The notes under the pieces are model-generated. The model saw nothing but the letters and a program-made list of their open reading frames with translations, did not search any database and was not told the origin of the DNA. Positions 16,615 to 24,349 of a DNA stretch of 64,000 bases are shown piece by piece. This stretch comes from Raoultibacter timonensis. Lineage in GTDB: Bacteria > Actinomycetota > Coriobacteriia > Coriobacteriales > Eggerthellaceae. Made by a program: the position numbers and the translations under genes. Numbering within the stretch: the first letter of the stretch is position 1; the number at the start of each line of letters is the position of its first letter. The stretch is taken from positions 1,358,685 to 1,422,684 of the forward strand of contig NZ_LT964679.1 in assembly GCF_900240215.1 (NCBI RefSeq). The letters are read 5' to 3'.

Positions 16615-17619
16615 TCAGTACTTCCACCTCTCTAGGAGCCGCTTCTTCTCGTCGATATCGAAAATGCCCGTCATATCGGCGTACTCGGCATCGGTTGGAT
16701 AGTTCTCGATGGAGGTATCCTGCTCAACAAATACCCGATCGGGAACAAACTCCTGCTTATCGAGCAATATCCCCTTCTCGTACATCCAATCCATAACAGC
16801 TCGAACGGCCGGCTTGCCTTCCTTGCCCTCGATCACGGCAACTCCGTTCATCGTCCAAGGAGACCCCTCTTCGAATTCGACTATCTCGATCGGAACGCCT
16901 TGGTTGATCTCGGAAACAGCCTGATACGTAAGCCCCATGCCAATAAGCGCCTCGCCCTGGACGAGCGCGTTGACAGGACCCGAACCCGAAGAGGTGAACT
17001 GGTAAACGTTTTCCGCAAGAGCATCGAAATAGGCGAACGCCTCATCCTCTCCCCGTTCGTTCACGAGGCTTTTCACAAAATTGTAGCCAGTACCCGATGA
17101 TTTGGGGTTCGGCATGCAGATGAGCCCTTTGTACTGGGGATCGAGCAGATCGTCATACGATTGCGGCACCGAAAGCCCGCGCGACTCAAGAGCCTCTGCG
17201 TTCACGGCGATACAGGCGCTCTCTCGCCTGAACGGAAGATATTTGCCCGTTCCGTCAAGGAGGTCGTCCTCGAATACGCTGAAATCGTAATCAAGGGGAG
17301 CAAGAACATCCTCGATCTGGCGAAGATACCCTCCCTCAAGCATGAGAATGATGTCCGCCTCGCTCTGAACGCCCTCGTTCTTGATGCGGGCGGCACCAGA
17401 TCCCGTCGAGACGTAATGCAATCGGATATCGTACTCCGAAAGATCCTCGTGCATGGCGGCGAGCAGGAGCTCGTTGGCTTCGCCCTCCCCGCATGAGTAA
17501 ATGACGACCGTGTTCTCGTTAGCCGAGCCGCAACCTGGCAACAGCATAGAAGCGGCGAACAGGCAACCGACGGCTATCGCCCCTCGACGGGTTATGGATC
17601 GCCCGGAATAACGACGCAT
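16615..17619 (-). CDS. ABC importer substrate-binding lipoprotein (extracellular solute-binding family 1 type)
   Basis: 334 residues from the ATG at 17619 (AGGG about 9 nt upstream). The signal peptide has RRGAIAVGCLFAASMLLPGC, with lipobox LPGC; the RR suggests it might even use Tat. The mature part opens with NTVVIYSCGEGEANELL and resembles iron/2-aminoethylphosphonate binding proteins (NPKSSGTGYNFVKSL; SGSGPVNALVQGEALIGMG). It would capture the solute outside and pass it to the permease. It is the first gene of the importer-nucleotidyltransferase operon, behind a promoter with an internal palindrome. No ligand-defining residues can be named with confidence. Confidence 0.85.
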   Translation of the reverse strand: MRRYSGRSITRRGAIAVGCLFAASMLLPGCGSANENTVVIYSCGEGEANELLLAAMHEDLSEYDIRLHYVSTGSGAARIKNEGVQSEADIILMLEGGYLRQIEDVLAPLDYDFSVFEDDLLDGTGKYLPFRRESACIAVNAEALESRGLSVPQSYDDLLDPQYKGLICMPNPKSSGTGYNFVKSLVNERGEDEAFAYFDALAENVYQFTSSGSGPVNALVQGEALIGMGLTYQAVSEINQGVPIEIVEFEEGSPWTMNGVAVIEGKEGKPAVRAVMDWMYEKGILLDKQEFVPDRVFVEQDTSIENYPTDAEYADMTGIFDIDEKKRLLERWKY

Positions 17620-17662
17620 TTCAAAACCCTGTTCTGTACATGTTTGAATAAGCATGCCAGTA

Positions 17663-17691
17663 AGTGTAGCGTGAACGTTCAATTATGTAAA
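17663..17691 (-). promoter_or_regulatory. Importer-operon promoter with operator palindrome in the spacer
   Basis: On the minus strand TTTACA (17691-17686) and TACACT (17668-17663) are separated by exactly 17 bp. The perfect palindrome TGAACGTTCA (17672-17681) fills most of that spacer. A repressor bound there would block RNA polymerase. The same 13-bp surrounding sequence recurs at the promoter of the kinase-fusion gene (13258-13270). A further CTGAAC half-site is at 17705-17710. Confidence 0.6.
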
Positions 17692-17780
17692 GGAAAAGTC
17701 AAATCTGAACATGATAGGGAGCTAAAACCTGCACATCCCTTCGAAGGAAGCCGACAGGCTGCGGCCTCGCGAACACGGAG

Positions 17781-18917
17781 CTACCGTATGGCGCCGCAGC
17801 CTCCCCCGCTCTCGACAACCGATCGGTAGAACCGCTCGAGCCACCGAGCCGATTCCCCGATGCCGAACCCCCGCTCGCCAACCTCCGCAACATGATCGTG
17901 TCGCGCGTTCGCTTCGCGAAGAAGGGCAACGACCTCTAACGCCCACGCATCCGCACCGGCATCGAGCGGCATGCGCTTTGCCGAATCGACGAGCATTGCA
18001 GCCTGCGGCACACCCGTCGATGCCACAACGGGAAGGCCGGTCGCCTGCGCTTCGATAACGGCTATGGCCAACCCCTCCTTGAACGACGGGAACACGAATG
18101 CATCGAACGCCTTGAGCAGACCCGGCACGTCCTCCCTCACACCGAAAAAATCGACTGCATCCGCTATGCCGAGCTCGCATGCCTCCCGCTCGATCTCCTC
18201 GGCAAGGGAACCCCGGCCAACGCATGCGAGTCGCGCGCGCGGAAGTTCTTTTCTCACCCCCGAGAACACCTGCAACAAAAACCGATGGTTCTTTACCGGA
18301 TCGAGCCTCCCCACGTGGCCTACGAGCGGTATCTCTTCATCGTAGCCGTACGCCTTCTTGCATGCCTTATGCATGGCGTCGTCGCAACGGTATAGATCAA
18401 GGTCTATTCCGTTTTTAAGGATGCTGAAGTTCGGGCCTTCCGTAACAAAGCGACCGAACCGATCACGGCCGGCCTCCTGCGAGCAGGCCATAAAGTAATC
18501 GGCAACGTACCGAGTTGGATACGAGAGGGCGCGAAACGCTATCTCGGAAAGGCTCACGGGGTATTTCTGGGCATGGCTATGGGCTATCGCGAAGCGATCC
18601 GCCCGTCTTGCCTCCGACAAATAGAGCGCCGCGCTACTCCCGATATGGCCATGGACGATCGGATGCTCGCCGTGCTCTGCAAAGAACGCGCGGAACGCCT
18701 TTCGATACGCGCGCGCGTTCGTCCCCTTGAACCTCGGAACACGAAAGATCCGTCCGCCCAGCGCTTCTATTTCCGCGTCGTAATCGCACGCCCTCTCTTC
18801 ATGCACGACGAAGTCGAACTGTATAAGGGAGCGGTCGATCGCCCGGTACAGGTTCATGATCATCGTTTCGGCGCCGCCTCGGTCCATCGCGCCGATCACA
18901 TGCAGGACCCTGATCAT
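17781..18917 (-). CDS. GT4-family glycosyltransferase
   Basis: 378 residues, GT-B fold. The N-terminus VLHVIGAMDRGGAETMIMNLYR is typical of EpsF/CapM-like GT4 enzymes. The C-terminal half has VGHVGRLDPVKNH, then FFGVREDVPGLLKAFDAF and FPSFKEGLAIAVIEAQATG, where the Glu residues of the EX7E motif fall. It adds one sugar to a cytoplasmic glycan intermediate. Its ATG overlaps the flippase stop (ATGA, 4 nt), so the two are co-translated. It is the last gene of a run that starts at the dolichol-phosphate-mannose-synthase-like gene at 23008. Donor sugar unknown. Confidence 0.88.
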   Translation of the reverse strand: MIRVLHVIGAMDRGGAETMIMNLYRAIDRSLIQFDFVVHEERACDYDAEIEALGGRIFRVPRFKGTNARAYRKAFRAFFAEHGEHPIVHGHIGSSAALYLSEARRADRFAIAHSHAQKYPVSLSEIAFRALSYPTRYVADYFMACSQEAGRDRFGRFVTEGPNFSILKNGIDLDLYRCDDAMHKACKKAYGYDEEIPLVGHVGRLDPVKNHRFLLQVFSGVRKELPRARLACVGRGSLAEEIEREACELGIADAVDFFGVREDVPGLLKAFDAFVFPSFKEGLAIAVIEAQATGLPVVASTGVPQAAMLVDSAKRMPLDAGADAWALEVVALLREANARHDHVAEVGERGFGIGESARWLERFYRSVVESGGGCGAIR

Positions 18918-20227
18918 CGCCGTGTCGCCTCCCTTGGATCCGACTCAGCCCCATCATCCGTTTGCTCGGCGGCGATGCCCTTTTCCACGGCGGATCCACC
19001 ATCCCCGATCCCCGCACGAGACCTCCTCACAAGCGCCACCAGGAGCACCGCAACACCGACAAGGCACGCGGCGGCGCCGGCAAAGCTCACGCCGTTCATG
19101 CCCCACAAGTTCACGCACAGAAAGCTCAGCGGAATCACGACTGCGAACGCCGCCACGTTGCCGAGGAAGTTCGCTTTGAAATCACGCAGAGCTATGAGCA
19201 AATCGCCGAAAAACCAAAGATAGGCCGTCATGATCGTCGAGAGGATGATAGGCTGCAACAGGTAAACGTAAGGAGCGATACTCTCGCCGTATAGCAGCTG
19301 AAGAACCCATGAACCGAAAAATTCAAGTGCAACCGAGCAAACGATCCCCACGCACGCAACGCCTGCGACGGTTTTGAGGAGCAAGAGTCTGAATCCCGCC
19401 CTGTCGCCACCGAAGAATAGTTTCGGGAATATATCCAGAAGGGGGCCGTACAGATAGACAGCGCCCATCTGTATGACGAGCGCAGGCGCGGCAACCGCTT
19501 GGTATATGCCGAGCGCCTCGTCTCCAACCGCCCAGAAGAGGTATTGCTTCGGCACCATGAAAATGGCGCTCGCCGCCACCGAGGCGAGGACCGCCGGGAA
19601 CAACGTTTTAAAGAAGAACAGGGCCTTCTTTCGACCGATACCGATCCTGAGCTTCTCGAATTGGCTAGCCTTCGGGATATCGAACAAGAACAGAACGCCA
19701 AGGGAAAGCACCGTCATCGCGATGATGGCGATATCGAGGCTGCTCGTAGCCAAATAAGCCCCAACAAAACCCGCAAGAAGAGCCACCCCCTGTGCAATGA
19801 ACGATTTGCCAATGTAGTCCATCCGACGGTTCTGCTGGTCGAGCCCGTGCAATATGTCGATCAGAAGTCCAACCGACTTGTAGATGAAAAAGAGGGCAAT
19901 GGTAAGGAGCGCCTGCGGGTTCGTAAGACACGAGTACGCCATGCAGGCAACGAACGCAATCCCAAGCGTTATGCAGCGAAAGCCAAAGTACTCCCCTAGC
20001 TCGTTTTCCCGCTTGATGTCGGAAATCTGATACGTACCCATCTTGTAGTTGGCGAACGTACCGAACGTCCCGACGACCGTCATAGCAATGCCGAGCAAGC
20101 CGCTGTCGGCAAAACCGCCCATCCTCACAATCAGGACGGTCATGAGCCACTGGCAGCCAAGGTAAGTCAGCGATCCGACCGAATTCCAGATCATGTTCGC
20201 TTTGATCGACAATTGCTTAACGCTCAT
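18914..20227 (-). CDS. Wzx-like polysaccharide flippase (MOP/PST superfamily)
   Basis: About 437 residues with 12 hydrophobic segments, the usual size of O-unit flippases. The first reads NMIWNSVGSLTYLGCQWLMT, typical of the PST family N-terminus. A hydrophilic C-terminal tail of ~40 residues follows the last span. It should flip an undecaprenyl-linked repeat unit to the outer face of the membrane. The start is the ATG at 20227 with AAAGGG upstream; an earlier in-frame TTG is less likely. It lies between LicD genes and a GT4 gene. The window also has an ABC exporter, so two export routes coexist. Confidence 0.85.
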   Translation of the reverse strand: MSVKQLSIKANMIWNSVGSLTYLGCQWLMTVLIVRMGGFADSGLLGIAMTVVGTFGTFANYKMGTYQISDIKRENELGEYFGFRCITLGIAFVACMAYSCLTNPQALLTIALFFIYKSVGLLIDILHGLDQQNRRMDYIGKSFIAQGVALLAGFVGAYLATSSLDIAIIAMTVLSLGVLFLFDIPKASQFEKLRIGIGRKKALFFFKTLFPAVLASVAASAIFMVPKQYLFWAVGDEALGIYQAVAAPALVIQMGAVYLYGPLLDIFPKLFFGGDRAGFRLLLLKTVAGVACVGIVCSVALEFFGSWVLQLLYGESIAPYVYLLQPIILSTIMTAYLWFFGDLLIALRDFKANFLGNVAAFAVVIPLSFLCVNLWGMNGVSFAGAAACLVGVAVLLVALVRRSRAGIGDGGSAVEKGIAAEQTDDGAESDPREATRR

Positions 20228-20284
20228 CGTTGCACCCTTTTGCAAAGCTGTCCGAACGGGCCCGAAGCGGATCCAATAGCGTCG

Positions 20285-21076
20285 TCACAGGGCATACGCC
20301 TCGAATACATGCACGTCCCTGTCTTCCTCCGCGGGAGGTGTGCGCCAATCGCCATACGTTTTCGTCAGGTATTCCTCATAGCTTTTCGGAATGAAGTAGC
20401 GGCGATCCTCGAACGGCACTTCAAGCGGCTCGAACCATGCTTTGGGAAGCAGCGTGCCGGCAACGTACTCCCCAATGATGTCACCGTAGAAATCGGTCTC
20501 GCGCGCACATGCGTTGCGCGCGTTCTCGTCGATCTTCCGAGCGGCAGCATAGGGATCCATACGCGAGAAGAACGGATGGGCGATGCGCTTCACCAACTTC
20601 ACGAACGGACTCGAACCCACCGACGGGTCCGCCACCATCAGGCTTCGCACGAGCGCGAGCCGCGTTCCCCGCACATACGCCCTATCGCGAGCGTTGGGGG
20701 CTTCGTCAAGCGGGAAAATATCGACCCATACCCCTGTCGCATAGGTTTTTTGCACGAAATTCTCGTATACCTTCGTCGTCTTGTCGACCACCTTTACGAA
20801 CGGGTAGATTCCGCTTTTGTCACGGTATGTCGCAAGGCCGAAGCGATCGGATGCTTTCGCTGCATCGAACTCCGCGATCAAACGCTCGTAGTCCGCTCGG
20901 GGCATCAAGATGTCCATATCGTCGTCCCATGGTATGAAACCGCCGTGACGCACAGCGCCAAGGCAGCTGCCGTATGCGAGAAAGTACGAAAGGCCCTTCT
21001 CTCTGCAAATGCGATCGATTTCATCCATGATTTCGAGCTCGATGCGCTTCATGTCATCGGTGGTGATTCGCTCCAT
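20285..21076 (-). CDS. LicD-family phosphotransferase (copy 1)
   Basis: 263 residues from ATG 21076, which has GGAAGGA upstream and lies 13 bp after the other LicD gene. The N-terminus DRICREKGLSYFLAYGSCLGAVRHGG and the motif FIPWDDDMDILMPRADYE are the LicD signature of the nucleotidyltransferase fold, with Asp residues for metal. LicD proteins transfer phosphocholine, phosphoethanolamine or, in some bacteria, aminoethylphosphonate from the CDP/CMP form to a glycan. Its activated donors would come from the two nucleotidyltransferases 6-9 kb away. The acceptor sugar is unknown. A second LicD adjoins it, so the two may use different headgroups or acceptors. Confidence 0.88.
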   Translation of the reverse strand: MERITTDDMKRIELEIMDEIDRICREKGLSYFLAYGSCLGAVRHGGFIPWDDDMDILMPRADYERLIAEFDAAKASDRFGLATYRDKSGIYPFVKVVDKTTKVYENFVQKTYATGVWVDIFPLDEAPNARDRAYVRGTRLALVRSLMVADPSVGSSPFVKLVKRIAHPFFSRMDPYAAARKIDENARNACARETDFYGDIIGEYVAGTLLPKAWFEPLEVPFEDRRYFIPKSYEEYLTKTYGDWRTPPAEEDRDVHVFEAYAL

Positions 21077-21089
21077 CCTCGTCCTTCCG

Positions 21090-21989
21090 TCAAACCGAAG
21101 CATGCGCATCGATGGCGCCGCTGCCAAAATCGAGAACAAGGGGCGCGTGGTTCGTTCTCAGCTCCACGGGGGGTATTTCCCTATACGTCGGACCGTACCA
21201 CGTCTCAAGATACGTTTTAGAATCATGGGGTATGGGCAGCGCAATTCCCTCGAACTCGCAGATAGCGGGAGGCAAAAGCGTCTCGATCGCGAACGGCGGA
21301 TCGGGAGGATACGACATGGCGGCATAGCAGCCAGCCACCCCCCCTCCCTCGGCAGCTCGCGCTGACTCGTCGAAGGATCGGGCGATCCTCTCCGGCTCGA
21401 ACAGCATCCGGCATATCCGGTGAGCAACAGCACAGGCGGCTCGCTCGAAAGACCCGAGCAGACCCCCATGAGGCACCTGCACGCTCTTCGCGTGATAAAG
21501 ATACGACACACGCTGCCAAAACGTGCAGCGTGAAAACTGCTTCTTTCTGGCTTTTCCATCGGGAAAAACAGGGTCATACGGAAACACGTCGACGAATATG
21601 CCCTGATCGAATGAGGCCTCGATCGTCTCTTGCGTGTAAAACTTCGTTCCCCGTTTCCAGACCTTGGCAAAAAGAGGAGCGTAGCCCGGGGTAACGCCCG
21701 GAATGCCGATCTCGTATTCATCGCCAAGATCCTCTTTCGCCGCTTGGAGGAATCGCTCGTAATCGTCTCGGAGCATGCCGATGTCGATATCATCGTCCCA
21801 CGGTATGAAACCGCCGTGACGTACCGCGCCCAAGGCGGTACCGGAATCAAGAAAATAGACAATATCGCGAGCGGCGCACAGCTCGTCGATTCGTTTGAGT
21901 ATCGCAAGCTCTTCAAGCTGCAGAGCTCTCAGCACTTCGTCATCGTACGTCATTATCGACGCTTTCCCGCTTCGTCTTATAGCGCTCAT
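21090..21989 (-). CDS. LicD-family phosphotransferase (copy 2)
   Basis: Up to 299 residues. The LicD core is ILKRIDELCAARDIVYFLDS, then AVRHGGFIPWDDDIDIGMLR. It is only distantly similar to copy 1 outside this core, so it is not a recent duplicate. Two starts are possible. ATG 21989 has AAGGA 5 nt upstream and overlaps the DUF2304 gene by 50 nt. ATG 21953 (MTYDDEVLRALQLEEL) fits the family N-terminus better but has a weak ribosome site. It probably decorates the surface glycan with a phospho-amino-alcohol or phosphonate headgroup. Confidence 0.86.
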   Translation of the reverse strand: MSAIRRSGKASIMTYDDEVLRALQLEELAILKRIDELCAARDIVYFLDSGTALGAVRHGGFIPWDDDIDIGMLRDDYERFLQAAKEDLGDEYEIGIPGVTPGYAPLFAKVWKRGTKFYTQETIEASFDQGIFVDVFPYDPVFPDGKARKKQFSRCTFWQRVSYLYHAKSVQVPHGGLLGSFERAACAVAHRICRMLFEPERIARSFDESARAAEGGGVAGCYAAMSYPPDPPFAIETLLPPAICEFEGIALPIPHDSKTYLETWYGPTYREIPPVELRTNHAPLVLDFGSGAIDAHASV

Positions 21990-22320
21990 GCCGATCCTTG
22001 TCGCGCAAGGCTATCTCCTGAGCAAGAACGTCAAGTCTCTCCCTCAAGCTGGAAACCTCGACGGTGAGAGTAAAGCATTTGATAAGCAGAAGAGCGATGA
22101 CGCAGAGGAAGATAAAATTCGAAGGCGACTCGATGCCGATGAGACCCGAGAAGAAGAACACAACCGAGGGGAACACCGCCGCGATAACCAACGCCACGGC
22201 GAAAAGGAGCCAGAATACGGAATTAGCAACGCTCATCTCGGTTTTCTTCAGCTTGCGAAGCACGAACGCAAAGACGACAATCGCGCCGAGAACAAGGACG
22301 ATACGATAGTTAATGCTCAT
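21940..22320 (-). CDS. DUF2304-family small membrane protein
   Basis: 126 residues with three hydrophobic segments (IVLVLGAIVVFAFVL; FWLLFAVALVIAAVFPSVVFFF; FIFLCVIALLLIKCFTL) and a charged, probably coiled-coil C-terminus. DUF2304 proteins regularly sit beside polyprenyl-phosphate glycosyltransferases and are thought to assist them, but no activity is established. Here the upstream gene is exactly such a GT2, 7 bp away, which is the standard pairing. The start has AGGTG upstream of the ATG. The 3' end overlaps the second LicD gene. Confidence 0.85.
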   Translation of the reverse strand: MSINYRIVLVLGAIVVFAFVLRKLKKTEMSVANSVFWLLFAVALVIAAVFPSVVFFFSGLIGIESPSNFIFLCVIALLLIKCFTLTVEVSSLRERLDVLAQEIALRDKDRHERYKTKRESVDNDVR

Positions 22321-22327
22321 AGGCGCA

Positions 22328-23008
22328 TCACCTGAGCCACTGTACGATCAGAATCGACACGAACGCGCGTGCCATGTACATAATCGATTTCGAGAAGCTC
22401 AGATAGCTTTCGCCCGTCTCGCGCTCCCTCATCTCCACCTGGACCTCCACGACCTTAAACCCCTTGCGAATGAGGTTGGCGAGCGTATCGGGCTCGGGAC
22501 CGAAATCGTAGCGCTTCACGAACTCGGCCATCGCCCTTCGGTTGTACATGCGCATACCCGACGTTGGATCAGAAAGCCTCTTGCCCGTTGTGAGTCTGAT
22601 GAGAAACGATATGAGGGCCGAACCGGCCATGCGAGCAGAAACGTCTTTTTTCTTCGTTACGAACCGCGAGCCGATGACGATATCGGCACCCGACTGCTCC
22701 ATCGCTTCGAGCAGGGGCTTGATGTATTCGGGACGATGCTGTCCGTCGGCATCGAACTGGATGGCGCAATCGTATCCTTGGCGGTCGGCATACTTCATGC
22801 CCGCCTGGAAGCCGCTCGACAAACCGACGTTCACGGGAAGATCGAGAAAGTTATAGCCCTCTCGGCGGCACAGATCGCCCGTCCCGTCCGTTGACCCGTC
22901 GTTGATGACGAGGATATCGACATCGGGTGCAACCCGATCGAGCTCTCGTATCGTTTCGACAATACAGTCCTGCTCGTTGTAGGCAGGTATGATCGCAAGT
23001 AGTTTCAT
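22328..23008 (-). CDS. GT2 glycosyltransferase, dolichyl-phosphate mannose synthase-like
   Basis: 226 residues: a GT-A domain with IIPAYNEQDCI, LVINDGSTDGT and the metal motif FDADGQH. Only a short amphipathic or membrane-proximal C-terminus follows. Enzymes like this charge undecaprenyl phosphate with a single sugar, giving a donor used outside the membrane. Together with the downstream DUF2304 protein it forms a familiar pair. It heads the minus-strand run 23008-17781. Its ATG lies 6 nt from a TATAAT box, implying a leaderless message. The sugar donor is not predictable from sequence. Confidence 0.88.
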   Translation of the reverse strand: MKLLAIIPAYNEQDCIVETIRELDRVAPDVDILVINDGSTDGTGDLCRREGYNFLDLPVNVGLSSGFQAGMKYADRQGYDCAIQFDADGQHRPEYIKPLLEAMEQSGADIVIGSRFVTKKKDVSARMAGSALISFLIRLTTGKRLSDPTSGMRMYNRRAMAEFVKRYDFGPEPDTLANLIRKGFKVVEVQVEMRERETGESYLSFSKSIMYMARAFVSILIVQWLR

Positions 23009-23014
23009 GGCTCC

Positions 23015-23020
23015 ATTATA
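23015..23020 (-). promoter_or_regulatory. -10 box TATAAT giving a leaderless start for the DPMS-like gene
   Basis: TATAAT (23020-23015, minus strand) is 6 nt from the ATG at 23008. A GGAG in the spacer would not be in the transcript if initiation occurs about 7 nt after the box. No clear -35 is seen. Confidence 0.55.
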
Positions 23021-23097
23021 GTCTACGTACCCGATGCCTCACCGCGCAGAACAGCATCTGCACGAATAGCATCGCACCATCCGCAAAGAAGAACAAG

Positions 23098-23103
23098 TAT
23101 AAT
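23098..23103 (+). promoter_or_regulatory. -10 box TATAAT of the GT4 gene at 23167
   Basis: TATAAT at 23098-23103 would give a leader of about 57 nt before GTG 23167. That start has a strong AGGAGG 5 nt upstream, so this gene, unlike its divergent neighbour, is led by a normal ribosome site. Confidence 0.5.
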
Positions 23104-23166
23104 GCTTGTCGGCGCTCGTGGCGAACGAACGCGCCCTGAACCCGATCAACTGCACAGGAGGAACCC

Positions 23167-24348
23167 GTGCCAACCGAGACAAAGCCCTGTATCTGCATCT
23201 TCTCGGCGCTGTACTCGCCAGCCGTCGGCGGAGTCGAAACCTATACGGGCAACCTGGCACGCGCGATTGCCGATCTCGGGTACCGCGTCATCATCGTCAC
23301 ATCGAACACCCACGATGCCGCCCCAAGGGAAAACGACGGAACCATCGAAATCGTCAGGTTGCCGTGTCGGCCGCTTTTGGGTGGACGCTACCCCGTGCCG
23401 CGCGCAGATCGTTCGTTCAAGGAGCTGTGGTCGTGGCTCGGACAACAGCAGATCGACTACATCATAGTGAACACGCGATTCTACCTGCTGTCGAATCGCG
23501 GTCTCCGCTTTTCCCGAGAACGCGGCATCACCCCGATTCTCATCGAGCACGGGTCCGCGCATCTCACCATGGGAAACCCCCTGATCGACAAAGGCGTTGC
23601 ATTCGTCGAACACGCGCTGACAAGCATCGGCAAGCGCTACCGCGCATCGTACTGGGCGGTATCGGCAAAATCGAGCGCTTGGCTCAAGCACTTCGGCATA
23701 GCGTCGCAGGGAGAACTGTCGAACTCGATCGATGCCGACGCGTACTGCGCGCAGGCAAGCAAGCGGTCGTACAAGGACGAGCTCGGCTTATCCGCCAGCG
23801 ATTTCGTCGTCGCATTCGTCGGACGACTTGTGCCGGAAAAGGGGGTAAAGGAACTCGCCCAGGCCTCCCGCCTGCTCGAAGACAGAACCGACATATCGTT
23901 CATCGTCGCCGGAGACGGCCCCCTGAGCGAAGCGGCGTCGCAGCAGGCATCAAGCAGGATGCACCTTCTCGGTCGCCTCGATCCCCCCGACATCGCGGCT
24001 CTGCTCGCGCAATCCGACATTCTCTGCCTCCCCTCGCGCTCCGAGGGATTCGCAACTTCGCTGCTCGAGGCGGCGGCATGCTGCACGACCGCCGTCGCCA
24101 CCGAAGTCGGAGGCGGAAGAGAACTGATGCCCGACGAAGCTTACGGCACCATAATCCCGAACGCAGAGCCTCAGACAATCGCGGATGCCATTCGCCGAGC
24201 AGCCGATCACCCCGGGCAAACCGCCGACAAAGGCCGACTGCTGGGAAAACTCGTACGAACCGATTATTCCTGGGAAAAAACAGCGAGAAGGGCAATCTCC
24301 GCATGCGAGAGGGCTCAGCGGGAAGCGGCCGGCGAAGCGACGGAATAG
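23167..24348 (+). CDS. GT4-family glycosyltransferase
   Basis: 393 residues, GT-B. The N-terminus IFSALYSPAVGGVETYTGNLARAI is a classic GT4 acceptor-side motif. The donor side has FVGRLVPEKGVKELAQAS, IVAGDGPLSEAA and PSRSEGFATSLLEAAACC (EX7E region). The start is GTG with AGGAGG upstream; the ATG nearest in frame is far inside the fold. It is a lone plus-strand gene between two minus-strand groups and ends one base short of the convergent UDP-glucose dehydrogenase gene. It adds a sugar in the same glycan pathway; specificity unknown. Confidence 0.88.
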   Translation: MPTETKPCICIFSALYSPAVGGVETYTGNLARAIADLGYRVIIVTSNTHDAAPRENDGTIEIVRLPCRPLLGGRYPVPRADRSFKELWSWLGQQQIDYIIVNTRFYLLSNRGLRFSRERGITPILIEHGSAHLTMGNPLIDKGVAFVEHALTSIGKRYRASYWAVSAKSSAWLKHFGIASQGELSNSIDADAYCAQASKRSYKDELGLSASDFVVAFVGRLVPEKGVKELAQASRLLEDRTDISFIVAGDGPLSEAASQQASSRMHLLGRLDPPDIAALLAQSDILCLPSRSEGFATSLLEAAACCTTAVATEVGGGRELMPDEAYGTIIPNAEPQTIADAIRRAADHPGQTADKGRLLGKLVRTDYSWEKTARRAISACERAQREAAGEATE

Positions 24349-24349
24349 C

